In this document: positions 1 to 5,134 of the stretch, piece by piece
How the letters are laid out: each line of letters starts with the position of its first letter
Position numbering within the stretch: the stretch's first letter is position 1
Assembly (NCBI GenBank): GCA_039030125.1
Contig: JBCCEV010000219.1
Location: 1 to 5,134, forward strand
Origin: JBCCEV01 sp039030125
GTDB lineage: Bacteria > Pseudomonadota > Gammaproteobacteria > Ga0077536
Direction of reading: 5' to 3'
DNA length: 5,134 nt
Notes under the pieces: generated by a model
Database searches by the model: none
Told to the model about the DNA's origin: nothing
The model's input: the letters and a program-made list of their open reading frames with translations, nothing else
Program-made: the position numbers and the translations under genes

Positions 1-2
1 CG

Positions 3-122
3 ATTATTTATCTGGGCCGACGGGCTCTACACGACAACCGAGTGAATTTTGATACCAGACAATTTGAAATCGCTGACAAACACCGAGACATGTTGGCCAA
101 CAATGCTTTCTTCAACCGATAA
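3..122 (+). CDS. C-terminal fragment of an unidentified protein
   Basis: An open frame enters from the left edge and gives 39 residues before a TAA at 120-122. The other two forward frames stop early (at 43-45 and about 50-52). The residues (IIYLGRRALHDNRVNF near the start, ending in NNAFFNR) are mixed charged and hydrophobic and look like an ordinary soluble C-terminus with no membrane segment. I do not recognise the family, and the piece is too short to assign a function. The gene converges on the lipoprotein gene ending at 394, with the repeat array filling the gap. Its stop codon lies in TAATTAATGGGG, which resembles the edge of the repeat unit in reverse orientation. That it is coding at all rests only on the open frame and its composition. 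Confidence 0.45.
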   Translation: MIYLGRRALHDNRVNFDTRQFEIADKHRDMLANNAFFNR

Positions 123-131
123 TTAATGGGG
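121..131 (-). repeat. Reverse-orientation edge of the REP-like repeat
   Basis: AATTAATGGGG differs by one base from AATTAAAGGGG, which is the complement of the CCCCTTTAATT end of the units at 140-399. It therefore looks like a half unit in the opposite orientation, so the array starts and ends with inverted edges (121-131 against 389-399). It overlaps the TAA stop of the left-hand gene. At eleven bases chance is possible; the neighbourhood makes it more likely to be real. Confidence 0.45.
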
Positions 132-139
132 ATCCTTCA

Positions 140-174
140 GGCTCTGACCCCTTTAATTTCTGACCCCTTTAATT
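140..174 (+). repeat. REP-like repeat pair (units 1 and 2)
   Basis: Unit 1 has GGCTCTGACCCCTTTAATT at 140-158. Unit 2 carries only the 3' part, TCTGACCCCTTTAATT, at 159-174. The shared core CTGACCCCTTTAATT recurs exactly 16 bp apart (144 and 160). Unit 1 lacks the AAAGG left arm seen in later units, so neither forms a full hairpin. The same arrangement, a longer unit followed 16 bp later by a truncated one, occurs again at 361-399. Confidence 0.85.
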
Positions 175-259
175 GAAGACTCCAAAATAACCAACGATTT
201 AAAAGAGGACGCGTTGTCCGAGATGGGGGCGTAGATCCTTTACCAACGCAAAAGAACGA

Positions 260-287
260 AAAGGGCTCTGACCCCTTTAATTTCATT
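260..287 (+). repeat. REP-like repeat unit 3
   Basis: A 28-bp unit that begins AAAGGGCTCTGACC and ends TTTAATTTCATT. The arms AAAGGG and CCCTTT can pair around a 7-nt loop. It is identical over 28 bp to the unit starting at 289, so the two form a direct tandem with a 29-bp period and a single A between them. Exact identity points to recent duplication or gene conversion. Confidence 0.9.
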
Positions 288-288
288 A

Positions 289-316
289 AAAGGGCTCTGA
301 CCCCTTTAATTTCATT
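289..316 (+). repeat. REP-like repeat unit 4, identical to unit 3
   Basis: Same 28 bp as 260-287, including the TTTCATT tail, in the same orientation. There is no spacer beyond one A, which separates this from a CRISPR layout. The 44 bp after it (317-360) show no further copy of the core. Confidence 0.9.
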
Positions 317-360
317 GCCAGACCGATCATCGAGGTAGCAGCAAGCAGCGTCTCTGCAGA

Positions 361-399
361 AAAGGGGTCTGACCCCTTTAATTCTGGACCCCTTTAATT
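361..399 (+). repeat. REP-like repeat pair (units 5 and 6), perfect palindrome
   Basis: Unit 5 contains the perfect inverted repeat AAAGGGGTC-T-GACCCCTTT at 361-379, followed by AATT. As RNA it would more likely fold as AAAGGGG/CCCCTTT around a 5-nt loop. Unit 6 (384-399) is a truncated copy with CTGGACCCC in place of CTGACCCC, and the GACC block recurs 16 bp after that of unit 5. The last bases of unit 6 supply the TAA stop (394-396, minus strand) of the lipoprotein gene. Lying between convergent genes, the palindrome could end transcription from either side, though there is no clean U-tract. Confidence 0.9.
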
Positions 400-816
400 C
401 TGCTCGGAGCACTTCAGTTCGTCGATAAATCGGCCGAATTCCCTTAACTTTTTTGACGAACTCTCTACAAAACGTTTACAGACGGGGTGGCCTTCAATCG
501 GATCATATATATGAATCGAAATAGTTCCTTTTGCCAAATAATCGTCTACGACCACAAGAACTCCGGATCTATTGGAGTCATCGTAGCCAATCGAAATTAC
601 CGATCGCTCAAGCATTCTCGACATCCGATCTGATCTGTCTGCTTTGGGCAAATCGTATTCCGATGCTAGCTCATCGAACACCATCAGTATGGCTTCATAA
701 TGATAATCGTTAGTTAAGAGACGAACGGAAATATGGGGGTATTTAACTTCTCGTGAGCAGCCAAATGGAAGGACCACTAAGACGAAGCCAGCGAAAATCC
801 ATTTAGAAAATGTCAT
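394..816 (-). CDS. Putative small lipoprotein, family unknown
   Basis: A 140-aa protein. The N-terminus has a lysine at residue 5, a hydrophobic stretch at about 6-18 (WIFAGFVLVVLPF) and Gly19-Cys20, which looks like a lipoprotein signal peptide cut before Cys20. The lipobox (LPFGC) is imperfect: Pro and Phe stand where Ala/Ser are usual, so a plain secretion signal or membrane anchor is possible. The mature part (about 120 aa) is rich in charged residues with alternating beta-like stretches (VLVVVDD, TISIHIY) and a second Cys at about 113. I do not recognise the family. The ATG at 816 has only a weak AGGA two bases upstream; a GGAGG lies too far off to serve it. It follows tldD by 75 nt on the same strand. 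G+C is about 39% (47/120 at 421-540), well below tldD, and repeats flank both ends, which suggests acquired DNA. Confidence 0.7.
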   Translation of the reverse strand: MTFSKWIFAGFVLVVLPFGCSREVKYPHISVRLLTNDYHYEAILMVFDELASEYDLPKADRSDRMSRMLERSVISIGYDDSNRSGVLVVVDDYLAKGTISIHIYDPIEGHPVCKRFVESSSKKLREFGRFIDELKCSEQN

Positions 817-870
817 GGTCCTAGGCTTGGAGTGTCGCCTCCATTTGCTTCGAAAAAAGTGGCTTTCAGA

Positions 871-895
871 AAAGGGTTCCCACCCCTTTAATTAA
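871..895 (+). repeat. Diverged REP-like repeat unit 7
   Basis: The unit starts AAAGGGTTCCCACC and ends CCTTTAATTAA. It keeps both arms (AAAGGG and CCCTTT) but the middle differs from units 1-6 (TTCCCA in place of CTCTGA). Orientation is the same as the 140-399 array. Its AATTAA edge overlaps the TAA stop of tldD (892-894 on the minus strand). It lies in the 75-nt gap between tldD and the lipoprotein gene, so the lipoprotein gene has repeat units on both sides. Confidence 0.75.
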
Positions 896-2337
896 TCAGT
901 CGAGGTGCCGCCAACGGTAAGTCCGTCTATTCGTATGGTTGGCTGCCCAACGCCCACCGGCACTTGCTGCCCGTCCTTGCCGCAGGTCCCCACGCCATTA
1001 TCAAGTTCGAGATCGTTGCCGATCATCGAAACGCGGGTGAGCACGTCGGGCCCGTTGCCGATCAAGGTGGCGCCTTTTACGGGTTTGGTAACTTTGCCGT
1101 TCTCGATCATGTAAGCCTCGCTCGCGCTAAAGACGAACTTACCGTTGGTAATGTCAACTTGACCGCCGCCGAAGCTGATTGCGTAGAGACCTTTGCCCAC
1201 CGATTGAATGATCTCTTCGGGCGCGAGCTGTCCAGGCAACATGTAAGTGTTGGTCATGCGTGGCATGGGGCGGTGCGCATAAGACTGTCGGCGCCCATTG
1301 CCGGTTGCGGCATGACCCATGAGCTTGGCGTTGTGCTTGTCCTGCATGTAGCCCTTCAAGATCCCATCTTCAATGAGCGTGGTGTTTTGACCTGGCAGCC
1401 CTTCATCATCAACAGTGAGTGAGCCCCGCCGATCGGGGATGGTTGCGTCGTCGACCACCGTGCAGCCCGCCGCCGCGACGCGCTCGCCCACCCGATTGGA
1501 GAAAGCCGATGTGCCTTTGCGGTTGAAGTCGCCTTCCAGACCGTGACCGATGGCCTCATGCAGCAGGATCCCCGGCCACCCGGCGCCGAGCACCACCGTC
1601 ATCTCCCCAGCCGGCGCATCCTCGGCGTTGAGATTAACCAGTGCCTGGCGGAGCGCTTCGTCCGCGATTTCCTCGGCACGCTCGCTGGCGAAGAATTGTT
1701 CATAACCGGTCCGTCCGCCGCCACCGTAACTGGCCGACTCGCGTCGGCCTTGATCTTCGACAATTACCGTGACGTTTAGACGCACCAGGGGTCGAATGTC
1801 GGCTTCTAGTGTACCGTCGGTCGCCAAGATCATGACCGAAGAATGTTGAGCGCTAAGGGACACCATAACTTCGTTAACGCGCGGGTCGGCCGCACGCAGT
1901 CTTTTATCCAAGCGCTGTAGCAGTTCGATTTTCTGTTCCACCGCAATGCTCATTAGCGGGTCGACTTGTCCATACAGCGCCGGGAGTTCACTGCTTTTAT
2001 TCGGGACGAGAATATTCTGATCTTGTCCCTGGCGGGTGATCGCGCGCGCCGCGCTAGCGGCGTCGCGAAGCGCGGGAAGCGAGAGATCATCGGCATAGGC
2101 AAAGCCAGTTTGCTCGCCACATACCGCCCGCACGCCCGCGCCCTGCGAAATACTGTGCACGCCATCTTTAACGATCCCATCTTCGAGGCTCCAGCTCTCC
2201 CGCCGGCTGACCTCAAGATACAGATCGGCCAGGTCAACCCGGCGCGTGCAGATATCGGCTAAGACGCTTTCCAGATCGGGTATAGAGACCCCCACGGGGG
2301 CAAGAACTTGTTCGCTGGCAATATCAAAAATGGGCAT
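892..2337 (-). CDS. tldD: Metalloprotease TldD, peptidase family U62
   Basis: This 481-aa protein is the catalytic subunit of the cytosolic TldD/TldE (PmbA) zinc peptidase, which in E. coli degrades unfolded peptides, trims microcin B17 and helps turn over the antitoxin CcdA. The HExxxH motif is HEAIGH at 260-265, within GWPGILLHEAIGHGLEGD. Cys452 in GTCGKDGQ stands where the family has its third zinc ligand. Other family blocks are GVRAVCGEQTGFAYAD (68-83), TDGTLEADIRPLVRLNV (173-189), PMPRMTNTYMLPG (357-369), FGGGQVDITNGKFVFS (389-404) and the C-terminal LTVGGT. Length equals that of E. coli TldD, and the frame is intact. The ATG at 2337 fits the family N-terminus (SEQVLAP like SEQLLAA) and an in-frame TGA lies just upstream at 2347-2349. 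No good Shine-Dalgarno is visible. TldE, required for activity in E. coli, is not in the window. Confidence 0.98.
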   Translation of the reverse strand: MPIFDIASEQVLAPVGVSIPDLESVLADICTRRVDLADLYLEVSRRESWSLEDGIVKDGVHSISQGAGVRAVCGEQTGFAYADDLSLPALRDAASAARAITRQGQDQNILVPNKSSELPALYGQVDPLMSIAVEQKIELLQRLDKRLRAADPRVNEVMVSLSAQHSSVMILATDGTLEADIRPLVRLNVTVIVEDQGRRESASYGGGGRTGYEQFFASERAEEIADEALRQALVNLNAEDAPAGEMTVVLGAGWPGILLHEAIGHGLEGDFNRKGTSAFSNRVGERVAAAGCTVVDDATIPDRRGSLTVDDEGLPGQNTTLIEDGILKGYMQDKHNAKLMGHAATGNGRRQSYAHRPMPRMTNTYMLPGQLAPEEIIQSVGKGLYAISFGGGQVDITNGKFVFSASEAYMIENGKVTKPVKGATLIGNGPDVLTRVSMIGNDLELDNGVGTCGKDGQQVPVGVGQPTIRIDGLTVGGTSTD

Positions 2338-2425
2338 GGGAGAACGTCACGAAGCGGGCTTGACGAAGAGTATGCACCAGATCGGAAGGCGCAAGAAGGC
2401 GATCGGCGCGGCACCTTGCCAATCT

Positions 2426-3100
2426 TTATCGAAGGCGTCGCGCCGGGGATTTTATGTGCCGCACCTTGTCGTTGCGCGACATACGGTAAAACCGGCGCAG
2501 TTCGCTGATGAAAGCGCGCTCTTGGTGATGGCCGGGAAAAGTATTCTTGAGATCTCGGCAGTACTTACCCGCGTAAAAATTCGCATCCTCATAGCGTTTG
2601 TATACCTCCTGCGATTTTTGCGGGCGAAACCTAACTTCCTCAAACAGGCGCTCATGAAGGTCGCTTGGTATTTCACCGCCTCCGCGCTCCGCGTAAAGCA
2701 TGGCAACGCTCACGTATTTGTCGATCTCGGCCTGCAGCTCAAGTTCAAACAGCGTAATGTTTTTCTCGTAGCAGGCATTCCACACCAAGTACTGGAAGTG
2801 GCTCACGCCTTCGAGCGCAACGAGGAGATCGTCGATGTTTCCTGGGTCGAGCAGGCGGTCGGTGTTGGTATCACAAAGGTTGTCGATCACCGCGGCTTCG
2901 ATGAATAAGGAAATATCGAGTCCTTCGTCGGTCTCGCGAAACAGCAACATTTCATTTGTTTTCAGCTCGGCTTCAACATTGGGTGTCGGGAAACACCATT
3001 CGGTGGTGAGGTAATCGTCCACGGAAAAGGGCACTGGCGTTTCGTAGAACTCCGCGATCCGGGTTTGCAGCGCACCTAGATTCGTATGTTCAACCGACAT
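2426..3100 (-). CDS. Conserved-looking hypothetical protein, 224 aa
   Basis: A 224-aa soluble protein with no signal peptide or membrane segment. The first 100 or so residues are acidic (SVDDYLTTEW, RETDEGLDIS, NIDDLLVALEGVSHF). The middle (about 108-160) is probably helical (ACYEKNITLFELELQAEIDKYVSVAMLYAE). The C-terminal 30 residues are strongly basic (LRRFYRMSRNDKVRHIKSPARRLR), a possible nucleic-acid or acidic-partner contact. I know no catalytic motif in it and cannot name a family. The ATG at 3100 lies 11 nt after the stop of the preceding gene, so the two are probably co-transcribed and perhaps translationally linked; GAGCGG about 6 nt before the ATG is a weak ribosome site. tldD follows after 88 nt. 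A long + strand frame (2246-2908) overlaps it, but the codon pattern and the operon spacing favour this strand. Confidence 0.8.
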   Translation of the reverse strand: MSVEHTNLGALQTRIAEFYETPVPFSVDDYLTTEWCFPTPNVEAELKTNEMLLFRETDEGLDISLFIEAAVIDNLCDTNTDRLLDPGNIDDLLVALEGVSHFQYLVWNACYEKNITLFELELQAEIDKYVSVAMLYAERGGGEIPSDLHERLFEEVRFRPQKSQEVYKRYEDANFYAGKYCRDLKNTFPGHHQERAFISELRRFYRMSRNDKVRHIKSPARRLR

Positions 3101-3111
3101 GGGCGAACCGC

Positions 3112-3741
3112 TCAGTGATGTTGGTGACTGATGTTCGCGATTGCCGGCTCAAGACCCGCGCGCCGCAGTTTACTCAGTGCGCGATCGCTGCCGGTGCGCA
3201 CCCATATTTCATAATCACGCAACAGATCGCGGTTGGAATTCAGAGATGACATATCGGCGATCTCGCCGAGCACATCCACTAACAGCGGAAACTTCTTAGC
3301 GAGTTCCCCAAACAGCCGCCCCAGCCCCGCGCCAGTACCGGAGCGGGTTTGAAAGCTATCGTGCAGACTGCCATAGGCCGCGCCGCCCATGGCAATGTAG
3401 TAGTCCACATCCATAACCTTGCGATTGAGGCTGTTGGAAAAAATACCGGCGACGAATAAGGCGATGTCACCCAGCCGGCGCAAAGCAGCGTTGCGATCCG
3501 ATGGGTTACTCGCGCCGATGGCGTCGGCATAGTGCATCGCCAGCGGCTTTAGGTCCGGGCCGTTTTCGGTTTGATCGAAGAGCTTGCGCGGATCGTTGAA
3601 GCGCGTAAGCATCTCGATGAGATAGGCAAAGGTGCGTTGATCAATATCCACCGATTGATGTTTGGTGGCGGCCGCTAGCTGTTCGCTAAAGAAAGACTCC
3701 ACGTCTTTGGCGGCAATTACGAGATGGTCGTGAGCGGTCAT
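3112..3741 (-). CDS. Conserved-looking hypothetical protein, 209 aa
   Basis: A 209-aa protein of unknown function, probably cytosolic and largely helical. Visible blocks are AKDVESFFSEQLAAA (11-25), TFAYLIEMLTRFNDPRKLFD (37-56), LRRLGDIALFVAGIFS (87-102, hydrophobic but short and followed by charge), VDYYIAMGGAAYGSLHD (112-128), LGRLFGELAKKFPLLVDVLGEI (140-161) and RDLLRDYEIWVRTGSDRALSKLRRAGL (171-197). The last residues HQHH are histidine-rich. I chose the ATG at 3741 because GGAGG lies nine bases upstream. A longer frame begins with TTG at 3774, which would add 11 residues (MRSRRYRRASN) and lacks that support. It heads the minus-strand gene series, 11 nt before the 224-aa gene. No motif identifies a family; the DYEIW and YYIAMGG blocks would be good search seeds. 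Confidence 0.82.
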   Translation of the reverse strand: MTAHDHLVIAAKDVESFFSEQLAAATKHQSVDIDQRTFAYLIEMLTRFNDPRKLFDQTENGPDLKPLAMHYADAIGASNPSDRNAALRRLGDIALFVAGIFSNSLNRKVMDVDYYIAMGGAAYGSLHDSFQTRSGTGAGLGRLFGELAKKFPLLVDVLGEIADMSSLNSNRDLLRDYEIWVRTGSDRALSKLRRAGLEPAIANISHQHH

Positions 3742-3750
3742 ATTTGAGGC

Positions 3751-3755
3751 CCTCC
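3751..3755 (-). promoter_or_regulatory. Shine-Dalgarno site fixing the start at 3741
   Basis: CCTCC on the + strand reads GGAGG on the minus strand, nine bases before the ATG at 3741-3739. It is the only textbook ribosome binding site among the genes here and decides between the ATG and the upstream TTG (3774). Confidence 0.8.
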
Positions 3756-3871
3756 GATACCGTCGGCTTCTCAAAGTAAATCGGCCGTTCTGCCAAATAC
3801 TGGTAACACTTTTTATGCCACTCAGTGGTTTTGCAAGTTAGCCTTATAACCCTCTGATTTATATAGATCTG

Positions 3872-3897
3872 TTAGCACTCTAGCGAGCGGCTGCTAA
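3872..3897. promoter_or_regulatory. CIRCE-like inverted repeat
   Basis: The left arm TTAGCACTC (3872-3880) equals the left half of the CIRCE operator bound by the heat-shock repressor HrcA. The right arm GGCTGCTAA (3889-3897) matches the canonical GAGTGCTAA at 7 of 9 positions, and the spacer is 8 rather than 9 bases. The outer six bases, TTAGCA and TGCTAA, are perfectly inverted. CIRCE normally precedes groES, dnaK or hrcA, none of which is here, so this may be a chance or unrelated operator. It lies 131 nt upstream of the 209-aa gene on one side and 29 nt before the possible 57-codon ORF on the other. Confidence 0.25.
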
Positions 3898-3925
3898 ACA
3901 TTTTGCACGACCTTGGATCGAGCTC

Positions 3926-4099
3926 ATGCGAAACGGCGACAAAATGGGTCACGCCAAGGCACTCACAGCGCCCAACATTCCGGTGCTGCGCCATATGGCC
4001 ACTGGGCGCGATGAACGATCTCTTGCGTTTTTGCGCGAGCTTCTGGGGGTGGTCTTTAAGGTCGCCGCGCGTGGGCAAAACTGGGTGGTGTTTGTTTGA
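3926..4099 (+). CDS. Possible small ORF or gene remnant, 57 aa
   Basis: An ATG frame of 57 codons ending at TGA 4097-4099; the frame is open back to a TAG at 3881-3883. The product starts MRNGDKMGHAKAL, continues NIPVLRHMATGRDERSLAFLRELLGVVF and ends NWVVFV, a plausible mixed helical peptide with codon use similar to the neighbouring genes. GHAKAL recalls the GHARAL block of ParB proteins, but nothing else in it fits ParB. I cannot identify it. Two other frames overlap the same stretch (+ 3903-4121 and - 3872-4102), and their products look less protein-like. GGA at 3915-3917 is a weak ribosome site. It could be a small gene, a decayed C-terminal remnant of a larger gene, or noise. Confidence 0.35.
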   Translation: MRNGDKMGHAKALTAPNIPVLRHMATGRDERSLAFLRELLGVVFKVAARGQNWVVFV

Positions 4100-4125
4100 C
4101 ACTCCGATCGCGCATCGGTAGTGTC
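4098..4125 (+). promoter_or_regulatory. Strong hairpin between the small ORF and alaC
   Basis: GACACTCCGAT (4098-4108) pairs over all 11 bases with 4114-4125, leaving one bulged T at 4119 and a 5-nt loop CGCGC. The left arm overlaps the TGA stop of the possible small ORF, and the hairpin ends 44 nt before the alaC TTG. No U-tract follows on either strand, so it is not a standard intrinsic terminator. It could be an mRNA-stabilising or leader structure for alaC, or a palindromic protein-binding site. Confidence 0.55.
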
Positions 4126-4169
4126 CGCACCAGCTTAGCGCGCCCCCGATCCTAGTTAGTGTAATTATC

Positions 4170-5134
4170 TTGGCTCACGATTTTCCCCGCATTGAGCGGC
4201 TACCGCCGTACGTCTTTAACGAGGTCAATGAACTCAAAATGGCCGCGCGCCGCCGTGGCGAGGATATTGTCGATTTGGGTATGGGAAATCCCGATCAGCC
4301 GACCCCCAAGCACATCGTCGATAAGTTAACCGAGGCCGCGCAGCGCAGCGACACCCATCGTTATTCCGTATCGCGGGGGATCCCCAGGCTCAGACGCGCG
4401 ATTTGCGCTTGGTACGCCAAGCGTTACCAGGTCGAGTTGGACCCCGACAGTGAAGCGATCGTTACCATTGGTTCCAAAGAAGGCCTTGCCCACTTGGCAA
4501 TGGCCGTTGTGGACCGGGGTGATTCGGTGTTGGTGCCCAATCCTGCATACCCGATCCATCCCTACGGATTTGTGATCGCCGGTGCCGATATCCGCCACGT
4601 GCCGATCGGACCCGACATCAATTTCTTCGACGAGCTTGATCACGCACTTAAGAATGCGTGGCCAAAACCGAAATTACTGCTGCTCAATTTTCCGAGCAAT
4701 CCAACCGCCCAGTGCGTGGAACTCGACTTCTTCGAACGTGTTGTCGCCTTCGCTCGGGAGCACGGGATCTACGTGGTTCACGATTTGGCTTACGCCGATA
4801 TCGTTTTCGATGGTTACAAAGCGCCGTCGATCCTCGAAGTACCGGGCGCCAAGGAATGCGCTGTTGAGTTTTTCTCGCTTTCGAAAAGTTACAACATGCC
4901 CGGTTGGCGGGTCGGCTTCATGGTGGGTAACCGTGAGTTGGTGCAAGCCCTGGCGCGCATCAAGTCGTACCTCGATTACGGGATGTTCACACCCATTCAG
5001 GTTGCCGCGATCACGGCGCTGGAGGGTCCACAGGATTGCGTCGATGAAATCCGCAATATGTATCAGTCGCGGCGCGATGTCTTATGCGAGGGATTAAATG
5101 CCGCAGGTTGGGAGGTGGAGAAACCAAAAGCGAC
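4170..5134 (+). CDS. alaC: AlaC-type alanine aminotransferase, 3' end off window
   Basis: The first 321 codons of a class I/II PLP aminotransferase closely like E. coli AlaC (YfdZ), which forms alanine from pyruvate using glutamate in the cytosol. Family blocks are RLPPYVFNEVNELKMAARRR (10-29), DLGMGNPDQPTP (35-46), TIGSKEGLAHL, NFPSNPTAQCVELDFF (with Asn177), VVHDLAYADIVFDGYKAPSI (Asp205, Tyr208) and SLSKSYNMPGWRVGFMVGN, with the PLP-binding Lys239 and Arg247. E. coli AlaC is 412 aa, so about 90 residues lie beyond the edge. No frameshift is seen. The start is TTG at 4170: it gives an N-terminus (MAHDFPRIERLPPYVF) that aligns well with the family, and no ATG exists between the in-frame TAG at 4119-4121 and Met24. 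There is no clear Shine-Dalgarno before it. Related enzymes with other keto acids are possible; the AlaC call rests on near-continuous similarity. Confidence 0.95.
   Translation, partial: MAHDFPRIERLPPYVFNEVNELKMAARRRGEDIVDLGMGNPDQPTPKHIVDKLTEAAQRSDTHRYSVSRGIPRLRRAICAWYAKRYQVELDPDSEAIVTIGSKEGLAHLAMAVVDRGDSVLVPNPAYPIHPYGFVIAGADIRHVPIGPDINFFDELDHALKNAWPKPKLLLLNFPSNPTAQCVELDFFERVVAFAREHGIYVVHDLAYADIVFDGYKAPSILEVPGAKECAVEFFSLSKSYNMPGWRVGFMVGNRELVQALARIKSYLDYGMFTPIQVAAITALEGPQDCVDEIRNMYQSRRDVLCEGLNAAGWEVEKPKA

Larger units (their letters stand above)
3742..4169. other. Divergent intergenic region, 428 bp
   Basis: This stretch separates the minus-strand tldD block from alaC and must carry the promoters of both, but I could not place either with confidence. 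It holds a CIRCE-like inverted repeat (3872-3897), a small palindrome CCACTCAGTGG (3818-3828), a possible 57-codon ORF (3926-4099) and a strong hairpin (4098-4125). For the minus strand, TTGCAA (complement of 3831-3836) followed 15 bases later by TAAAAA is a poor promoter candidate. On the + strand, TTAGCC (3838-3843) and TATATA (3860-3865), 17 bases apart, are equally weak. No tRNA or rRNA was seen. Confidence 0.5.

Noticed and set aside
260..316. Possible start of a CRISPR array
   Set aside because: The two identical 28-bp units have only one base between them, the other units have irregular spacing, and no cas gene is present.
137..412. A 91-codon minus-strand frame through the left region
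   Set aside because: Its product is mostly the translated repeat (LKGS.IKGVR several times over), so it is a by-product of the repeats and not a gene.
140..895. Integron cassette with attC sites around the lipoprotein gene
   Set aside because: The repeats lack the GTTRRRY core and the R/L box layout of attC sites; they are simple short palindromes with TTTAATT ends.
964..1422. A 152-codon + strand frame inside tldD
   Set aside because: It lies wholly within the conserved tldD coding sequence, including the C-terminal half, and is a shadow frame.
2246..2908. A 220-codon + strand frame antisense to tldD and the 224-aa gene
   Set aside because: It crosses from one real gene into the next on the opposite strand and resembles no known protein; long antisense frames are common in G+C-rich genes.
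4098..4125. Intrinsic terminator
   Set aside because: The stem is good, but no run of T follows it on the + strand (CGCACC) or on the minus strand (AAACAAAC).
4582..5097. A 171-codon + strand frame overlapping alaC
   Set aside because: The alaC frame carries every family motif over this stretch; this product is low in structure and rich in Ser and Arg.

Overview
The window looks like a stretch of a gammaproteobacterial chromosome. The evidence is a full-length TldD that matches the enterobacterial type almost end to end and an AlaC-type aminotransferase, both in G+C-rich coding sequence (37/60 and 45/60 G+C in two 60-base samples of tldD). The genus cannot be fixed from the sequence. The left end is A+T-richer (47/120 G+C at 421-540) and filled with a short palindromic repeat, so it reads as accessory DNA at the edge of a core gene block.

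Layout: (1) 3-122, the last 39 codons of an unidentified + strand gene. (2) 121-399, an array of REP-like repeats with core CTGACCCCTTTAATT, between two convergent gene ends. (3) A minus-strand series, in transcription order: an unknown 209-aa protein (3741-3112), an unknown 224-aa protein (3100-2426), tldD (2337-892), then a small putative lipoprotein (816-394). A further diverged repeat lies at 871-895, between tldD and the lipoprotein gene. (4) 3742-4169, a divergent intergenic region holding a CIRCE-like inverted repeat, a possible 57-codon ORF and a strong 11-bp hairpin. (5) 4170 to the window end, the first 321 codons of an alaC-type aminotransferase that begins with TTG and runs off the edge.

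TldD is one half of the TldD/TldE (PmbA) peptidase; TldE is not in the window. The two unknown proteins are spaced like an operon with each other (11 nt) and lie 88 nt upstream of tldD, so co-transcription is plausible but not shown. AlaC makes alanine from pyruvate and glutamate and is transcribed divergently from this block.

The most unusual signal is the repeat family. All three gene ends on the left side have their TAA stop inside the AATTAA edge of a repeat unit, and the A+T-rich lipoprotein gene is bracketed by repeats on both sides. This fits a REP/RAYT-type element that settles at stop codons or has been adopted as a gene end. No transposase is present in the window, so that remains inference. 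I found no clear new defence system, CRISPR array, tRNA or rRNA.
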